Made by a program: the position numbers and the translations under genes. Below are positions 23,357 to 35,264 of a stretch of 64,000 bases of DNA, one piece after another. The DNA lies in contig OX596337.1 of assembly GCA_951394405.1 (NCBI GenBank), forward strand, positions 3,286,001-3,350,000, read 5' to 3'. Numbering within the stretch: the first letter of the stretch is position 1; each line of letters starts with the position of its first letter. The stretch is from Coprinellus micaceus. Lineage: Eukaryota; Basidiomycota; Agaricomycetes; Agaricales; Psathyrellaceae. Below the pieces are notes generated by a model. The model was given only the letters and a program-made list of their open reading frames with translations. It was not told the origin of the DNA and did not search any database.

Positions 23357-24763
23357 ATGGCTATCGTTGACGTCTCCTTCGACGCCGCCCTCCTCGACGT
23401 CCTCACTGGCCCCGCACCACTGGCGAGATCGCCAAAGGGGCTTGCTCGTCGAGATGCCGCACTCGACCCCCTCCTCCTCGCAGCGGCCGCGGCGTCGGGG
23501 CCCCATGTAACGCGCAACCACTACTCACACGATTTCTACCCTGGGCCCCCCATGCCAGTCGACGGTGCCTACGATATCGCAAAGGCCTCAGATCGCAAGC
23601 GCCTGGCCTATGTCAGCCGTCAAGCACCCCGGAGGCAGCGCCTCCAGGGATCGCTCGCCGTTGAGGGGAAAGAGAATGGCGATCTGTTCCAACAGACAGA
23701 GAACCTCCCACCTTCCAACAAACGGCGACGTCCCTCAGTGTCGGTAGAGCCCAAAACACAGTCCAAACCATTGGCCGCAGCGGACACGACCGCTGCGCCG
23801 AAATCATCGTTACCCCCTTCCCTCGAGATCAAGTGCATGGCGCGGACTCGTATACCCACACCGCACGGGCCCGCATTCCTTCACCTATACCACAACACCA
23901 AGGATAACAAGGAGCATCTTGCCATAGTTGTCGACCCCGCACAGCTCGAAGCCACCGGCATTACCCCGGCACCACCTATCCGGTCACGCTCACTCGACGC
24001 TGTCTGGGATGAGAACGAAACGGAGATGGACAGGATTATTCGAGGGGCATATGTCGGAAGACTGTCGTCGACATCGCAGAAGGCCTCAGAACCGGTACCC
24101 CCCCAGTCACCTTCCCCAGTTCCATCAGACGTTCCACCACCTCTCATTCGAATTCACTCCGAATGCTTTACCGGCGAGACCGTCGGAAGCATGCGATGTG
24201 ATTGCGGGGAACAGTTAGATGAGGCTATCCGCCAGATTTCGCAGCCTATTACCCTCTCGAGTGGCCAGACGATCCCAGGTCGAGGTGCCGTCATCTACCT
24301 CCGGCAAGAGGGGCGGGGTATTGGACTACTGTCGAAGATTCGAGCCTACAATCTGCAAGACCTGGGCCACGACACTGTCACTGCCAATATCATGCTGGGG
24401 CACAAGGCTGATGAACGGGGCTACGAGATCGCCGGTGCCATTCTCCACGACCTTGGCCTAGGATTCGAGAATGCAGCCTGCTCGGAGGGCGTTCGAATAT
24501 TGACGAATAACCCGGATAAAGTAGAGGCACTCAAAAAGGAGGGCATCAATATTGTCGACCGCGTTCCTATGGTTCCTCGAAGCTGGCAGGTTAAGGAGAA
24601 GGTGGAGGCATCGGAAATCAGTGCGGAGGTCGGAGTGACTCTCATTGGTAGCAAGGCGGTTCACGGCGAGGATCTGGACAAATATCTACGAACGAAGATT
24701 CAACGGATGGGACACATGCTGCCACTCTGGTTGGAAAAGGCAGCGGACAGTACGGTGCATTAG
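23357..24763 (+). CDS. RIB1: GTP cyclohydrolase II
   Basis: First enzyme of riboflavin synthesis: it converts GTP to 2,5-diamino-6-ribosylamino-pyrimidinone phosphate, formate and pyrophosphate. It is a single exon of 468 codons. The catalytic domain shows IRIHSECFTGETVGSMRCDCG, with the three Zn-binding Cys; YLRQEGRGIGLLSKIRAYNLQ, with the active-site Arg; LGHDTVTAN; and ILTNNPDKVEAL. The protein is longer than the roughly 200-residue bacterial enzyme because of an N-terminal extension of about 150 residues, partly disordered (QAPRRQRLQ…NKRRRPSVS), and an insert before the Zn motif. KRRR could act as a nuclear signal, but this is speculative. There is no DHBP synthase (RibB-like) domain, as expected in fungi. 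Confidence 0.95.
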   Translation: MAIVDVSFDAALLDVLTGPAPLARSPKGLARRDAALDPLLLAAAAASGPHVTRNHYSHDFYPGPPMPVDGAYDIAKASDRKRLAYVSRQAPRRQRLQGSLAVEGKENGDLFQQTENLPPSNKRRRPSVSVEPKTQSKPLAAADTTAAPKSSLPPSLEIKCMARTRIPTPHGPAFLHLYHNTKDNKEHLAIVVDPAQLEATGITPAPPIRSRSLDAVWDENETEMDRIIRGAYVGRLSSTSQKASEPVPPQSPSPVPSDVPPPLIRIHSECFTGETVGSMRCDCGEQLDEAIRQISQPITLSSGQTIPGRGAVIYLRQEGRGIGLLSKIRAYNLQDLGHDTVTANIMLGHKADERGYEIAGAILHDLGLGFENAACSEGVRILTNNPDKVEALKKEGINIVDRVPMVPRSWQVKEKVEASEISAEVGVTLIGSKAVHGEDLDKYLRTKIQRMGHMLPLWLEKAADSTVH

Positions 24764-25162
24764 GCATGTCGAATCGATTATCTTATTCTATATTATTGAC
24801 TTCATAAATGTCGTTGTTGTATTATTTTTCGGTAGATTTCTTGGAGTGAAATGGATTGATTCTCGCCAAGAGAAGGCCCCAAGATGGCTGAGGCGCCCAG
24901 TCTGGCACCAAGGCCAAGCGTGTCACCACATCAAACATCCATGATGCCCACACCTCCACGCTTGTTGTTTCCCCTCCACCATCTCCCCTTCCCTCTTCCG
25001 CACCGCACCGCACAGGCACTGCGACGGCGCTGCGTTTCTCTTGCCACCCAAACCTCGCCCTTGGGTCCGAACACTAACTCAGTCACTCTTTCAATCCATC
25101 GAACCCAACCCACCCACGGATAACCCAAACCCATCTCTCATACCCCCACATCATTACCCACC

Positions 25163-27002
25163 ATGTCGAGCTATACTACCGTTGGCATGGCCGCAGCACT
25201 TGAGGACGAGAAGAGGAAGAAGAGAAAGTCTAAGCTCATTGTGAGTTCCTGCATTACACCCGCACAAGCGCGTTTGACGGTCTTCAACGCGGCTATTTCA
25301 GATCATTGGAGCTATTATTGCTGTAATCGTGCTGGCCGCTGTTGGTACAGCTGTTGGTGTCGTCGTGTCGAAGAACAATAGCAATTCCAGCTCTAGTTCG
25401 TCCAAATCGACCAAGAACGGGACGTCGACTGCAACTACGAGCGACCCTAACGACCCAAGCAAGTTTACCAAGGACTCCGCGCTCCATCAAGCCTTCTATG
25501 GCATGGCCTATACCCCCGAGGGTGCTCTCATGGAGTTTGGGTGCTCCAATACCCTTGGTGAGTGCTGTTTATGCGACTGGGATGAACGCGTTCTCATGTT
25601 CCCCCTCCCATCGCGCAGAAAATACCATCCGGGATATCCAGGTATGCCGTTGAATCGCACTTGCGGTAACACCGGCGTCAATCAGAAGCCGCCTAACTCC
25701 CGTCTCCCCGCAGCTCCTCTCCCAACTGACCAAGCGGGTCCGTCTCTACGGCGCGGACTGCAACCAAACGGCACAGGTGGTACGTGGGTTCACTTTCGCT
25801 CTACCACCGCGGCATGTGCATCTCGTCGGTTATCCCGCGAGGTGAATTTAAAGTCACGGTGGTGGGCGTTACGTTTTGGAATAGGGTTTGTTCTGACGGT
25901 TCTTGCGAAAATGTAGCTGGAAGCCATTGTCCAGACCAAGGTGGAGATGGAGGTCTTTGTCGGAATTTATAACATGGCCTCCGATGATCACGAAGCCTAT
26001 CGAAGGCAGCGAGACCTCATCAAGGATGCTATCGGGACCTACGGCACCAAGCATATCGGAGGTGTCACCGTCGGAAACGAGTTCATGCTCAAGTCCGTAT
26101 ATTCGCCTGGATATCTTACCTCTCGCGCGGGTACTGACGTTAATATGCAGCTGGGTCACTGGACACGACGAGAAAGATCCTAACTCGATGATTGGCAAGG
26201 AAGGTGCGTTGCCCTACGACAAACGATAATCAAAATGATTTGCTGAAACGTAGTTACATGATATTTTCTCCCTTGACGCTCTCTAAAACAGGATCTGCGA
26301 TTCTCCTTGCCGATATCCAGGACATGAGGAAGACTCTCGATGATATGAGCCTCGACAAGCATATTCCGGTTGGCAACTCGGACGCTGGAAGCTTCTTCGC
26401 CACGGAGGTCTTGGAGAACGTGGAATACGGGGTAAGGATATTCACTTTTGTTGTGTTGTAAACGGCAGATTCCTGACAATGGAATTGTAGCTGTCGAACG
26501 TGCACGCTTGGTTCGCAAACACCACTGCTGAAGGCGCAGCCGACTGGGTCTTCAACTTCTTCGATGAGCAAAATGTCGCTCCCGCCGCATTGCTCCCAAA
26601 CAAGCCCCACATGTACATTGCTGAGACTGGCTGGCCCACGGTAAGCCCGTCTCTCAGTTGAAGTCAATCAATACGGATGCTAAAAAAGTTGGCCTCGTAG
26701 AAATCGTCCGACGCCGGAAACGCAAACAACGGAGGCTCACCAGCATCCGAAGAGGGCCTTCAGACCTTCCTTGACACCTTCCTCTGCCAGGCTAACGATA
26801 AGGGCGTCGGCTATTTCTTCTTCGAGATGTTCGATGAGGAGTGGAAAGATATCAAGTTTGGTGGAGTCGAAGGATGGTGGGGTCTGTTCAACAAGGAGTG
26901 CGTATTTTCCTTCCTCATTTCCCATATCCCCTCGTTAACACATTTTAAACAACTAGCCGAACCCTCAAGAACGTCAAGATCCCCACTTGCACAGCGCCCT
27001 GA
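25163..27002 (+). CDS. GH17 beta-1,3-glucanase with type II membrane anchor (copy 1)
   Basis: This is a cell-wall glucan hydrolase or transglycosylase of family GH17. Exon 1 (25163-25240) encodes a basic cytosolic tail (EDEKRKKRKSKLI). Exon 2 gives the membrane span IIGAIIAVIVLAAVGTAVGVVV and a Ser-rich stalk. The catalytic barrel begins at FYGMAYTPEGALMEFGC, with VRLYGADCNQT, GVTVGNEFML (acid/base Glu), SNVHAWFAN and MYIAETGWPT (nucleophile Glu), and ends at EGWWGLFNKE / TLKNVKIPTC, stop at 27000-27002. About nine small introns interrupt it. One donor is GTCCGT (at about 26095), slightly non-canonical. The next gene is a close paralogue in the same orientation. Membrane anchoring places the enzyme on the outer face of the plasma membrane. 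Confidence 0.9.
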
Positions 27003-28518
27003 ACCTAATTACCTCCATGTGCATTCGTTGTCTCCTCCCCCGGAGACGTTCGCTCCTTTACGAACCCTCACGAGCTAGCTCTCTTTGGATTGATACTGAC
27101 CCCTCTTTGGATACCTTGCGCTTCGGAATACCACGTACCTTACCCCCGCCGTCCGACTGACTACTGCTAACTACTTGGACTCTGAATCTCTTCTCAGATC
27201 TCTCGTTCCTCTGTTTTGGGTTACTCGTCACTCACTCACTGTATTTTAATACTTCTTTTGATACTTGATGCAGAGGAGGAGGCCCGTCCGCTCGTTGAAT
27301 TGACTTATTGCTCGGGATTGTTATATAAAACTGTAGCCATAGCTGTGCGCTACCTCTGTACCATAATTAGCGGAGGACAACCTCGAACTTACCCGTTTTT
27401 CTTGGCTCCTCCCGTTCCCAGTGCATAGCGGGCGCTTAACGCGATCGGTAAATCAGGGGCAGGCTCGCTATTTATGGTTCTCCCTACGAACGACAAGGTG
27501 ACTGGGCGACGCGTCTAAGCAAAAAAGGGCAATCTTGGCCGACGCGATCTACCTTGGCTCTGCGCGGTCGTCTTGGACCCCCATCACCCAACCCGATTTC
27601 CCTGGCACTCGCTTCGATCCCCCGCGCTTCCTTGCAACGCTTCGTGATGTTTAGACGCTGACATCCTGTGAGAACGACGACGAACAGGGCATTCCATTTT
27701 CCAACATGATCACTTGGGGGGTGGAGAGCCAACGTGGGTCTCGGTAGGCCACGCTAGTGGTCAGCTAGACCTCCCTATGGCACACGGGTGTCGGGCACTG
27801 GAGCCCTGAGCCAAGGAGGTAAGGCAGTGTCCGTTCCACCCATCCCAAGCCTTCCTTGGTCTTTCGGTACTGAATCGACTGCAGAGTCACCAACGGCCCC
27901 GGAACCCAAAGCGATTTTCGCGGGCAAGGATCCCCGCGTCGCGTTATTTTAAGCACTTCGCCTGAAGGTACCATGTTCCCCCCGAGAGGACGTGCGTTTG
28001 AAACAAGAACTTTGTTGGCTAGCCGATTTTGATTGCCAGCGGTCTATCAGCGCTGAGTAGGCCTTTCTGGGAGGGTCTCGGTGAATTCATGGTTACGGAA
28101 CACGGATGAGGGTGCTGAAGAGCTGGTGCAAGTTGCTTTGTGGTGCCAATGTTCGCGTCGATTCTTCCTTTGCTCCATGCTGAACACTATTTTTAGGGTT
28201 TCTCGGGACGCAAGAGACTACGAGCGCCGCACAGGGGCATGGCGGTGTATTTTGGAGGGTGACCTAAACATGAGCCTTGTCAACCTGATCAAATTACAGA
28301 ATCACTCAATGGGGTCCATCCGGGGCACCGCCTGCGACCCGGGATGTTTGAGGATGGTCTTCTGTCCTTTTCCCCCGGTGTCACAAGAGGGTTATAAACT
28401 CTGGACCTGTGTCGCTGATTGAATCCCTTCCGTTTCATTCTATACCCTCACTCGATACCCTTCCCTGGGTTGGGCTACCCTTAACTCACTTCTAAGCTTC
28501 TTAACGACTCTGAACGCA
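27003..28518. other. Long intergenic region between the GH17 copies
   Basis: About 1.5 kb without a gene I can support. It should hold the 3' end of copy 1 and the promoter of copy 2. Short open frames on both strands show no family motifs and none is bounded by splice sites that extend it. No tRNA, inverted repeat or transposon remnant was recognised. Confidence 0.5.
28393..28398 (+). promoter_or_regulatory. TATA box of GH17 copy 2
   Basis: TATAAA lies 121-126 bp before the ATG at 28519. The leader between them is pyrimidine-rich and lacks an earlier ATG in a good context. Confidence 0.45.
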
Positions 28519-30355
28519 ATGGCCTACAATATCGCCGACGAGGACAAGAGGAGGAATTCGAGGAGGACCAAGTGGCTGGTGCGCGCATTGCTTCCTTACT
28601 CGATTCTTCTGGTCGCTGATCACTCCTATTCCTCCCCTTCGCATAGATTGGAGGAGGTGTTCTTTTCCTCGTCATCTTGATTGCGGTTGGTGTGTCGGTT
28701 GGAGTCGTCCTGTCCAACCGGAACAAGAAGAACAACTCTTCGTCGAGCTCTTCATCAAGCAATGGAGACAACACGGGCAGCGGAAACGGCGGCAGCGGCA
28801 GCAATGGCGGCAACTCCACTGGTAGCTCAGACGCTAGCAACTTCACGAAGGACCCCAACCTCCACAAGGCTTTCTATGGCATGGCCTACACTCCTGAGGG
28901 CGCCCTCACTGAGTTTGGCTGCACAAACACGTTGGGTGAGCATTCGTGCTGCCTGGGCATGGTTGCATTTGGCTAAATTCGTTTCAACTCTCCACAGAAA
29001 CCACGATCAAGGACATCCAGGTAAATACATCTATCTCTAGATTGGGTTTATTGCGGAGACTAACATTTCGTTACTTCCCTCAAGCTCATGTCGCAGCTCA
29101 CCACCCGTGTGCGTCTCTATGCGGCCGATTGCAACCAGACGGAACAAGTGGTGCGTCGAAGTGATTTTTGGAGTCTGCCGTACTTGATCTCATGACCGTG
29201 CTACCCAGCTGGAGGCCATCGTCCAGACTAAGGCCGACATGAAGGTCTACATCGGTAATTATATCCTCGACGACAACCATGTGGCGTACAACAGGCAGAA
29301 GGAGTTCATCAAGCAGGCCATTCAGAAGTACGGAACCACGCACATTGCTGGTGTCACAGTTGGCAATGAGTTTATGCTCAAGTATGTCTGACCTGCCTCG
29401 TTCGCCGCTCCTAACCTAACTCACTGCCTCTACGCTAGCTATGTCGGCGCTACCGGAGATCCCAATGGCGCCACTGGTGACCTCGGTGCTGCGATCTTGA
29501 TTCAAGATATTGACGACACCCGGGCGATGCTCAAGGAAATTGGAGTCGACGGTGAGATCCCAGTCGGTAACTCAGATGCTGGAAGCTATTTCAGTACCAA
29601 GGTGTTGAGCGCTGTGGACTACGGAGTGCGTAAACAACCACACTGCTGTCATTGTCCTGGCTCAACATTACTCATCTTCTAGCTTTCAAACGTGCACGCC
29701 TGGTTCGCACAAACCAGCGCCGCAGATTCAGCTGCTTGGGTCTTCCAGTTCTTTAGCGAGCAAAATGTAGTTCCGGCGGCAGCTTTGCCTAACAAGGTCA
29801 GTAGCAGTTCTTTCTCATTCTTTCCCCTGCTGACCTTTGCACATAATTTAGCCTGAAATGTACATCGCTGAAACCGGCTGGCCAACGGTAAGCTTCGGCC
29901 CTGCGTATCCAGTGTACTTCGATCTGACATTTCGCGTAGAAATCCTCTGATGCAGAGCACGAGACCAATGGAGGCCCCGGAGTTGCTTCAGAAGCAGGCC
30001 TTCAGGTAAGTTTGAGGACTGTTCACTCGCCAGTGTGCGTATGTGCTAATTCACCTCCAACCAGGACTTTTTGGATACCTTTGTCTGCCAAGCTAACACA
30101 CAAGGCGTCAAGTATTTCTTCTTCGAGGTCAGTGGCCTACTATCTTTGGGTTTCTGTTCTTCAAAAGCTGATTCACGCCCACGACCAGATGTTTGATGAA
30201 GACTGGAAAGACAAGAAGTTTGGTGGTGTCGAGGGATGGTGGGGATTGTTCAACAAGGAGTATGTCGTTTCACCTTTCCTTCTTGTGTTGATCGCTGATA
30301 ATTTGGCAGCCGTACCCTCAAGAACGTCAAGATCCCCACATGCACGGCGCCGTAA
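28519..30355 (+). CDS. GH17 beta-1,3-glucanase with type II membrane anchor (copy 2)
   Basis: Tandem paralogue of the gene at 25163-27002, with the same plan: a basic tail (MAYNIADEDKRRNSRRTKWL), a span (GGVLFLVILIAVGVSVGVVL), a stalk of Ser/Asn/Gly repeats (NGDNTGSGNGGSGSNGGN), then the GH17 barrel. Catalytic motifs are AGVTVGNEFML (acid/base) and MYIAETGWPT (nucleophile). Other matches to copy 1 are FYGMAYTPEGALTEFGC, VPVGNSDAGS-like IPVGNSDAGSYF and the identical ending TLKNVKIPTCTAP, stop 30353-30355. It has more introns than copy 1 (for example before PEMYIAETG and before DFLDTF), so intron gain or loss followed the duplication. The stalks differ strongly while the barrels agree, which suggests relaxed constraint on the linker. 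Confidence 0.9.
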
Positions 30356-30682
30356 AGGCTGGCCGGATACGCCCCATCCGACTGTAGTACAAAAAGACTT
30401 GTGTGCACCTTCCACGACGATCTGTTGTTGCCACTACCACGGACTTCTCGAGCCTCGGACTCTTATATGGACTATTAGGACTCATCTATCATCTATATGC
30501 ACAAAGCTGCGAGCCATTCATTCACCATAGGACTTACCCGGTAGTATACCCAATGCTATAATTTAATGTTGTGTTGAGATGCGGGATCTTGAGGCGCAGC
30601 GCACTGAGGGCGCCTCGATCATTACGTAAGGAAGGGCGAGCTGTCGCCCCCAACCGAGGCGGGTGTCCTGTCCCCAACCGCC

Positions 30683-32964
30683 ATGTTCGATCCACTGAGC
30701 ACCACACACAATCCCTTCGCCGAACCCGACGCCCAACCAGCGTGGCCCTCGACGCCCCATGTTCCTGGCTCCCCGGTACCTAACCTCCGACGCGCGGTCT
30801 CGCCAGCACCCATAACACCGGAGAAGGAGCCTGTGCCTGGACTGTATGGCAAGGAACCCAGGATCTATGGCCAGCCGGAACCTGGACTCCTCTCTCCAAA
30901 GGGGTCTGTAGCGTCGAATGGGAAGTCGTTTGACAAGCAGGAGCCGTATCTGAAAGTAAGGATTACGGGGTTGGATAGGAACAGGCGGGACATATTGATC
31001 AAGTTCGATGCTCAAGTGAGTGGTGTTGCCAACATGTGAGGGCTTGGGGTTGCTAATACGCAGACCTGCCTTGGCTCTGGCTAAATGATAGACGAACTTG
31101 CCAAACTTCACTGGGTCGACATACCGCAACGTTTCCCGGTCATACCTCGAGTTCCAGCAATTCTATGAGGCGATTGTGCAGAGCAACCCTCAGACCATCA
31201 TCCCTGCACTTCCTCTCGCTCAAACATCGGCCCCGACAGACGAGGAGGATGATCGCCTCGTCAAGATTATGTTGCAGAGGTGGTTTAGTCGGATATGCGA
31301 AGACGGCATTCTGCTAAATGATGAGGACGTGCGGTCGTTTATCGAGAGCGACTTTGGGTACCAACCAACACCGAAACCGAGGCGTAAGACTTCATCTGGT
31401 TTCTCACTGATGAGAAGGAATGTTCCGGATGAGGATGAGGAACTACAGAGGGCAAGGTTCGAGTTGACCAAACTGGAGCAGCAGTTCTTCGATACGGCTA
31501 AGGCAGTCGATAAACTTGCGGTCACTCGCAAAGGTGAGCCAATTGTCCAACATTTCTACTCGGAGTATTGAATTTCTCTCCTTCACTAGCTCTGGCCACA
31601 GCTCATGCAGAAATGGGCAACAAGTTGATCAACGTTGCCACGACCGAGGCCCATCCACCTTTGGGGAATGCCCTGCGCAAGCTCGGCAGAACATGGCATA
31701 GCTTGGCCGATCTCGATCACGCTCAATCTATCAGCGAATGCGTCATCCTCGGGGATTCTCTAGGTTATCAAGGCATGAATGCACGCTCGGCGAAGGAGAC
31801 TTTGCAGATGCGAACAGGGGTACTAGAGGAGTACCAGTCTGCTGTGAAGATTACTATCTCGAAGCGAAGGCAAATCGAGAGGCTGAAGGCTGCTTCGAAC
31901 ATTCGTCCTGAGCGAGTAGACGAAGCTTTAGAAGATATGGAAGAGGTGATACTGTCTATTATAACGATTAAACACCATGCTGATCATGGGGACAGGCCAA
32001 CAAATATGAGCAGATCCTTGCGAGGAGGGCGGAGGGAATATCTCAGAATTTGCACAAGGCTTTGGAGACACACAACCGATACGCGAATGATGACATAACG
32101 TCAGCACTTATCGAGCACGCCCGCTCGTCCATTCTGTATGAACGTCAATTGCTCCGAGACCTAGAAGCATTGCGGGTTGACGTGGCCAGTGCTAACAAGA
32201 AGTCTCTTCCACCAACGGCGAACGGGGCGCCAAGGCCGAGTTTCATCCCCAAGCTCGAGGACTTCTCCGACCCCCCTCCTGCGCCTCCTCCATCTGCGCC
32301 GATTCAGAACGGCTTCCATCGAGGTCACCCCCATGTTCCAACACCCCCTCATTCGGCCTTCCCATCAAGTTCCAGTGGATTCATCCAACCCACTCCCAAA
32401 GACGTCAACTCACCCCTCCCTCCTTCACCTGCCCCGGCGTCGTCTGCGGGTCCTTCTCAGGGCCCGCTGGGTGGTCCAACAAGCCGCCAATTTTCCCCAT
32501 CGCGGCCGTCAGCTCTAGCGTCACCTCGCCCTCAAAATTCCCTCCCGCAATCTCCTCTAGCAGGACCTTCGGGGTCGTCTACACCTACGCCTCGAACGCC
32601 TCAGCCTGGCCCTCTCGGAGTTGAGCCCCCGCTCGGCGGACGTTTTGTGGATGGTACACGATCGATGTTCATGCCATCACCTGCTTCAGCTGGACCCCCT
32701 CTCGGTGGGTCCCTGTCTACCTCTGGCCTCCCCAGCCCCAACCAACCGTTTGACCCCTTGCGCAACGACGCTTACACCACGAGGTCAGCGACGGCCTCGC
32801 CCCTACACGCGTCTGGTTCAAGGACGGGCGCAGGCTCAGGGGCAGCATTCGACCCCCTCGGTCAGATCAAGACGCACCAAATGGCGAGTTCCGTGCGCAT
32901 TCAGCGGCCAAAGCCCAAGCTGGACCCTCGGGAGGCGGCGAGCAAGCTGGCGAATATGTTTTAA
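30683..32964 (+). CDS. VPS17: Retromer sorting nexin Vps17 (PX-BAR protein)
   Basis: Subunit of the retromer SNX-BAR dimer (Vps5-Vps17) that tubulates endosomes and returns cargo receptors to the Golgi. The N-terminus is disordered with an NPF (HNPFAEPD). The PX domain starts at YLKVRITGLDRNRRDILIKF and continues after a short intron with TNLPNFTGSTYRNVSRSYLEF; IIPALPLAQTSAPTDEEDDR and FIESDFGYQP are typical of fungal Vps17. The usual basic R-R-Y-S/T motif of PI3P binders is here RSYLEF. A BAR region follows (EMGNKLINVA … HSLADLDHAQ … ARRAEGISQNLHKALETHN). The last 240 residues are Pro/Ser-rich. There are four exons. Identification as Vps17 rather than Vps5 rests on the PX details and is fairly sure. 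Confidence 0.85.
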
Positions 32965-33188
32965 TGGACTGTAGATAGATACCACATTTTATGGAATTAT
33001 ATCTTGGTTAGCTGCCCTCGCTATGTTGATAATCAGGTACGAGCGGGAGAGGTTTGTAATGATCGGAGCGCGGGTACTCCGGAAGGCGTATTCACGTGCC
33101 TGTTATTGATGCCCCGGTCAATCCTGAAGCCGTTCAAAGTTCGCGTCAGTGAACGCATCCTGGTACACGACCACCATCACCATCCGCG

Positions 33189-34647
33189 ATGGCAGACGAC
33201 AGTGAACAGAGCTCGACCAACGCCGCACTGCAGGAGAGCCAGGCAGCGAGCTCGACGTCAATCTCTGCGACCCCAGACGCAAAACCGCCTGTTGCATCGA
33301 CGAGCCAGGAACCCACTCCTTCGGCACCATCCACCCCGAACCGAGATGACCTCATATCTCGCGCTCGAGCGTTCCTTCAGTCACCTCAAATCCAGAACCA
33401 AGACGTCGCGGCGCAACGGAGATTCTTGGTAGAGAAGGGGTTGAGCGAGAGTGAAATTCACGGCCTGTTATCTCAGGCCTCGGTACGTCCATGTTGAGAT
33501 ATGCCAAGGATGGGGAGTCTGACGCAGACTTAAGCCTCCCAGGTTGCCCGCTATCCCTCCAAGAAACTATCCCCAACCACCGCCCTCCAATCTCCCAACC
33601 CTATTGCTAGGACTGGCACGGCTGTTCTCGTGGATAGGGATTGGATCTGCCGCGTTGGTGTTTTTCTACTATGTGAGCTCGCAATTCTGGCCTCTCGCTT
33701 TGCATTCTGACACTGCACCAGCGGTTCCTCCTGCCCAAGTTGATCAAAACAGCGCAAGCACGGAGGGCCCTCCGGGCACACCACCTTTCTCTCATGACCA
33801 GACTCACTGAATCAATATCTGCAACTAAAGAGGCCCAGGTTCATGACTACGCCTCCTTACCCAGGGCTGATTTCTACCGGGAACACTCTCCCTACATGGA
33901 GTGCCGATCCGTCAGCCAGGTGCTGAAGAAGTTGGGCGAGAAGGAGCCCGACTACGTGTCCCTCCCCCATGTAACGCTTCTGCGGTGTGCGATCGCGGAC
34001 CTGTCGAAGGGCAAGGCGGAGGAAGAGGGTGACCCAACAGCAGAGGAGATTCTGCGGGTACTTGAAGGTCGAATCCCTTGGCTGTTGACTGAAGAGGGAT
34101 ACAAGTTTAAGGTGGATGCGGTCGTTCACCTACTGGTTCTCGAAACTCACGCTCGTTTAGAAATCCATATACTACACCTTGATTTCGTGCCCCCATTTTG
34201 TGGAGGAGCGGCCTGCAACTGCAAGCCCTTCGCTTGACGAGGCCGTTCCACTGTCAACTTGGAGATACGTCAAACCACCACTTTCAGAATCCTCCCCTAC
34301 CGTCAAGTCCCTCGGACGACTATCCGCCGCAATGCCAGTCAAGCCGAGCGAGTCACGCCCTAGTACCTTCACCCACGTCATTCAGTCTCTGTCAGAGTTC
34401 ACTGGGTACATCAGTAGCCAGGTCTACGTCCCGTACCAACCGCCTCCTGGAGGAGGGTTTGGTATGAGTTCAGGGTTGAGTCCGGCCGAGGAACAGTTGA
34501 AGAGGGAGATTCGGGCGCTGAAGGGGCTTGTGCTGAGTAGGTGAGTGTGTTGTGGTGCAGAAGCGGAGTGAGGCTAATGACGTTTGTAGGAAATCGTTCT
34601 TGCCTACTACTATTCCTAGGCCTGGATTTGCTTCACGGCCGTCATAG
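33189..34647 (+). CDS. PEX14: Peroxisomal docking protein peroxin-14
   Basis: Docking-complex component that receives the Pex5/PTS1 receptor at the peroxisome membrane. After a Ser/Thr/Pro tail, exon 1 carries the conserved Pex14 N-domain (DLISRARAFLQSPQIQ … RRFLVEKGLSESEIHGLL). The second exon gives PPSNLPTLLLGLARLF and a hydrophobic span (WIGIGSAALVFFYY), then RFLLPKLIK and a probable coiled region (LMTRLTESISATKEAQ). Joins that keep the frame use an acceptor at CTTAAG (about 33533), a GTGAGC donor after FFYY, and a GTGGAT donor after GYKFK. The last short exon ends RPGFASRPS, stop 34645-34647. The product is about 390 residues, normal for a fungal Pex14. Confidence 0.85.
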
Positions 34648-34827
34648 ATCTTTGACGTCCTTGTATACCGTACATATGAGAGTCGGAACGGTTACAAGGA
34701 AATGTTCGGTAAAAGAACCCCGCTCCACACAAATTTCAGGGGGCCTCAAACGCTATGCGCTCAGAGAGGGTACAGTACAACCTGGGTCCTGGACTCCTGG
34801 TATAGTGACAAGTCACAGTACTGAGTA

Positions 34828-34930
34828 AGGCTCCAGCCCTATCCTATCCCTGTTCACTCAAGGCTGGATAGGGATAGGGATAGGGTGATACCCTATTAAC
34901 AGGGTATCGGATAGGATGGAGTTGGAGCCT
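34828..34930. mobile_element. MITE-like element with imperfect terminal inverted repeats
   Basis: A 103-bp unit bounded by TA on each side (34826-34827 and 34931-34932). Its ends, AGGCTCCAGCCCTATCCTAT and the complement of ATAGGATGGAGTTGGAGCCT, match with three mismatches. Inside are CCCTATCC / GGATAGGG complementary blocks and a second hairpin, GATACCCT…AGGGTATC (about 34888-34909). It has no coding capacity. TA flanks suggest a Tc1/mariner-type target site. It lies about 330 bp upstream of the Tnp2 transposase gene but need not be mobilised by it. Confidence 0.6.
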
Positions 34931-34986
34931 TAGTCCCAGTGAAAAATGGGTCTGCAGCTTTCGGGAGATATCCGAGCTCGTCAGGC

Positions 34987-35033
34987 AATATCTGGGGATA
35001 TTGGGTGGGTGGGGAATATTTCTGGGGTTATCG
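34987..35033 (+). repeat. Two imperfect direct repeats upstream of the transposase
   Basis: AATATCTGGGGATATTGGG (34987-35005) and AATATTTCTGGGGTTATCGG (35014-35033) are similar short direct repeats, and GATATCC just upstream is related. CACTA-type elements carry subterminal repeats that bind their transposase; these could be such sites, but that is inference. Confidence 0.35.
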
Positions 35034-35264
35034 GACAACCAGGACCTTTGGGGTCGGATGAGAGGCCCTCTGGCAGTGTGGCTCGCAATCTGGTGGCTTC
35101 GCACGAAGCGAGGCCGGTGTGGGTCGACCATGGGAATTCTTGATCTCCCCAATGATGCCAACTCATCGTCGCCTCTCAACTCACCACCGTCACCCAACCC
35201 TCCCTATCTATTCGTAACTAAACACGTTACAATAAAAATAACATTCTATTTCACTTTATACACC

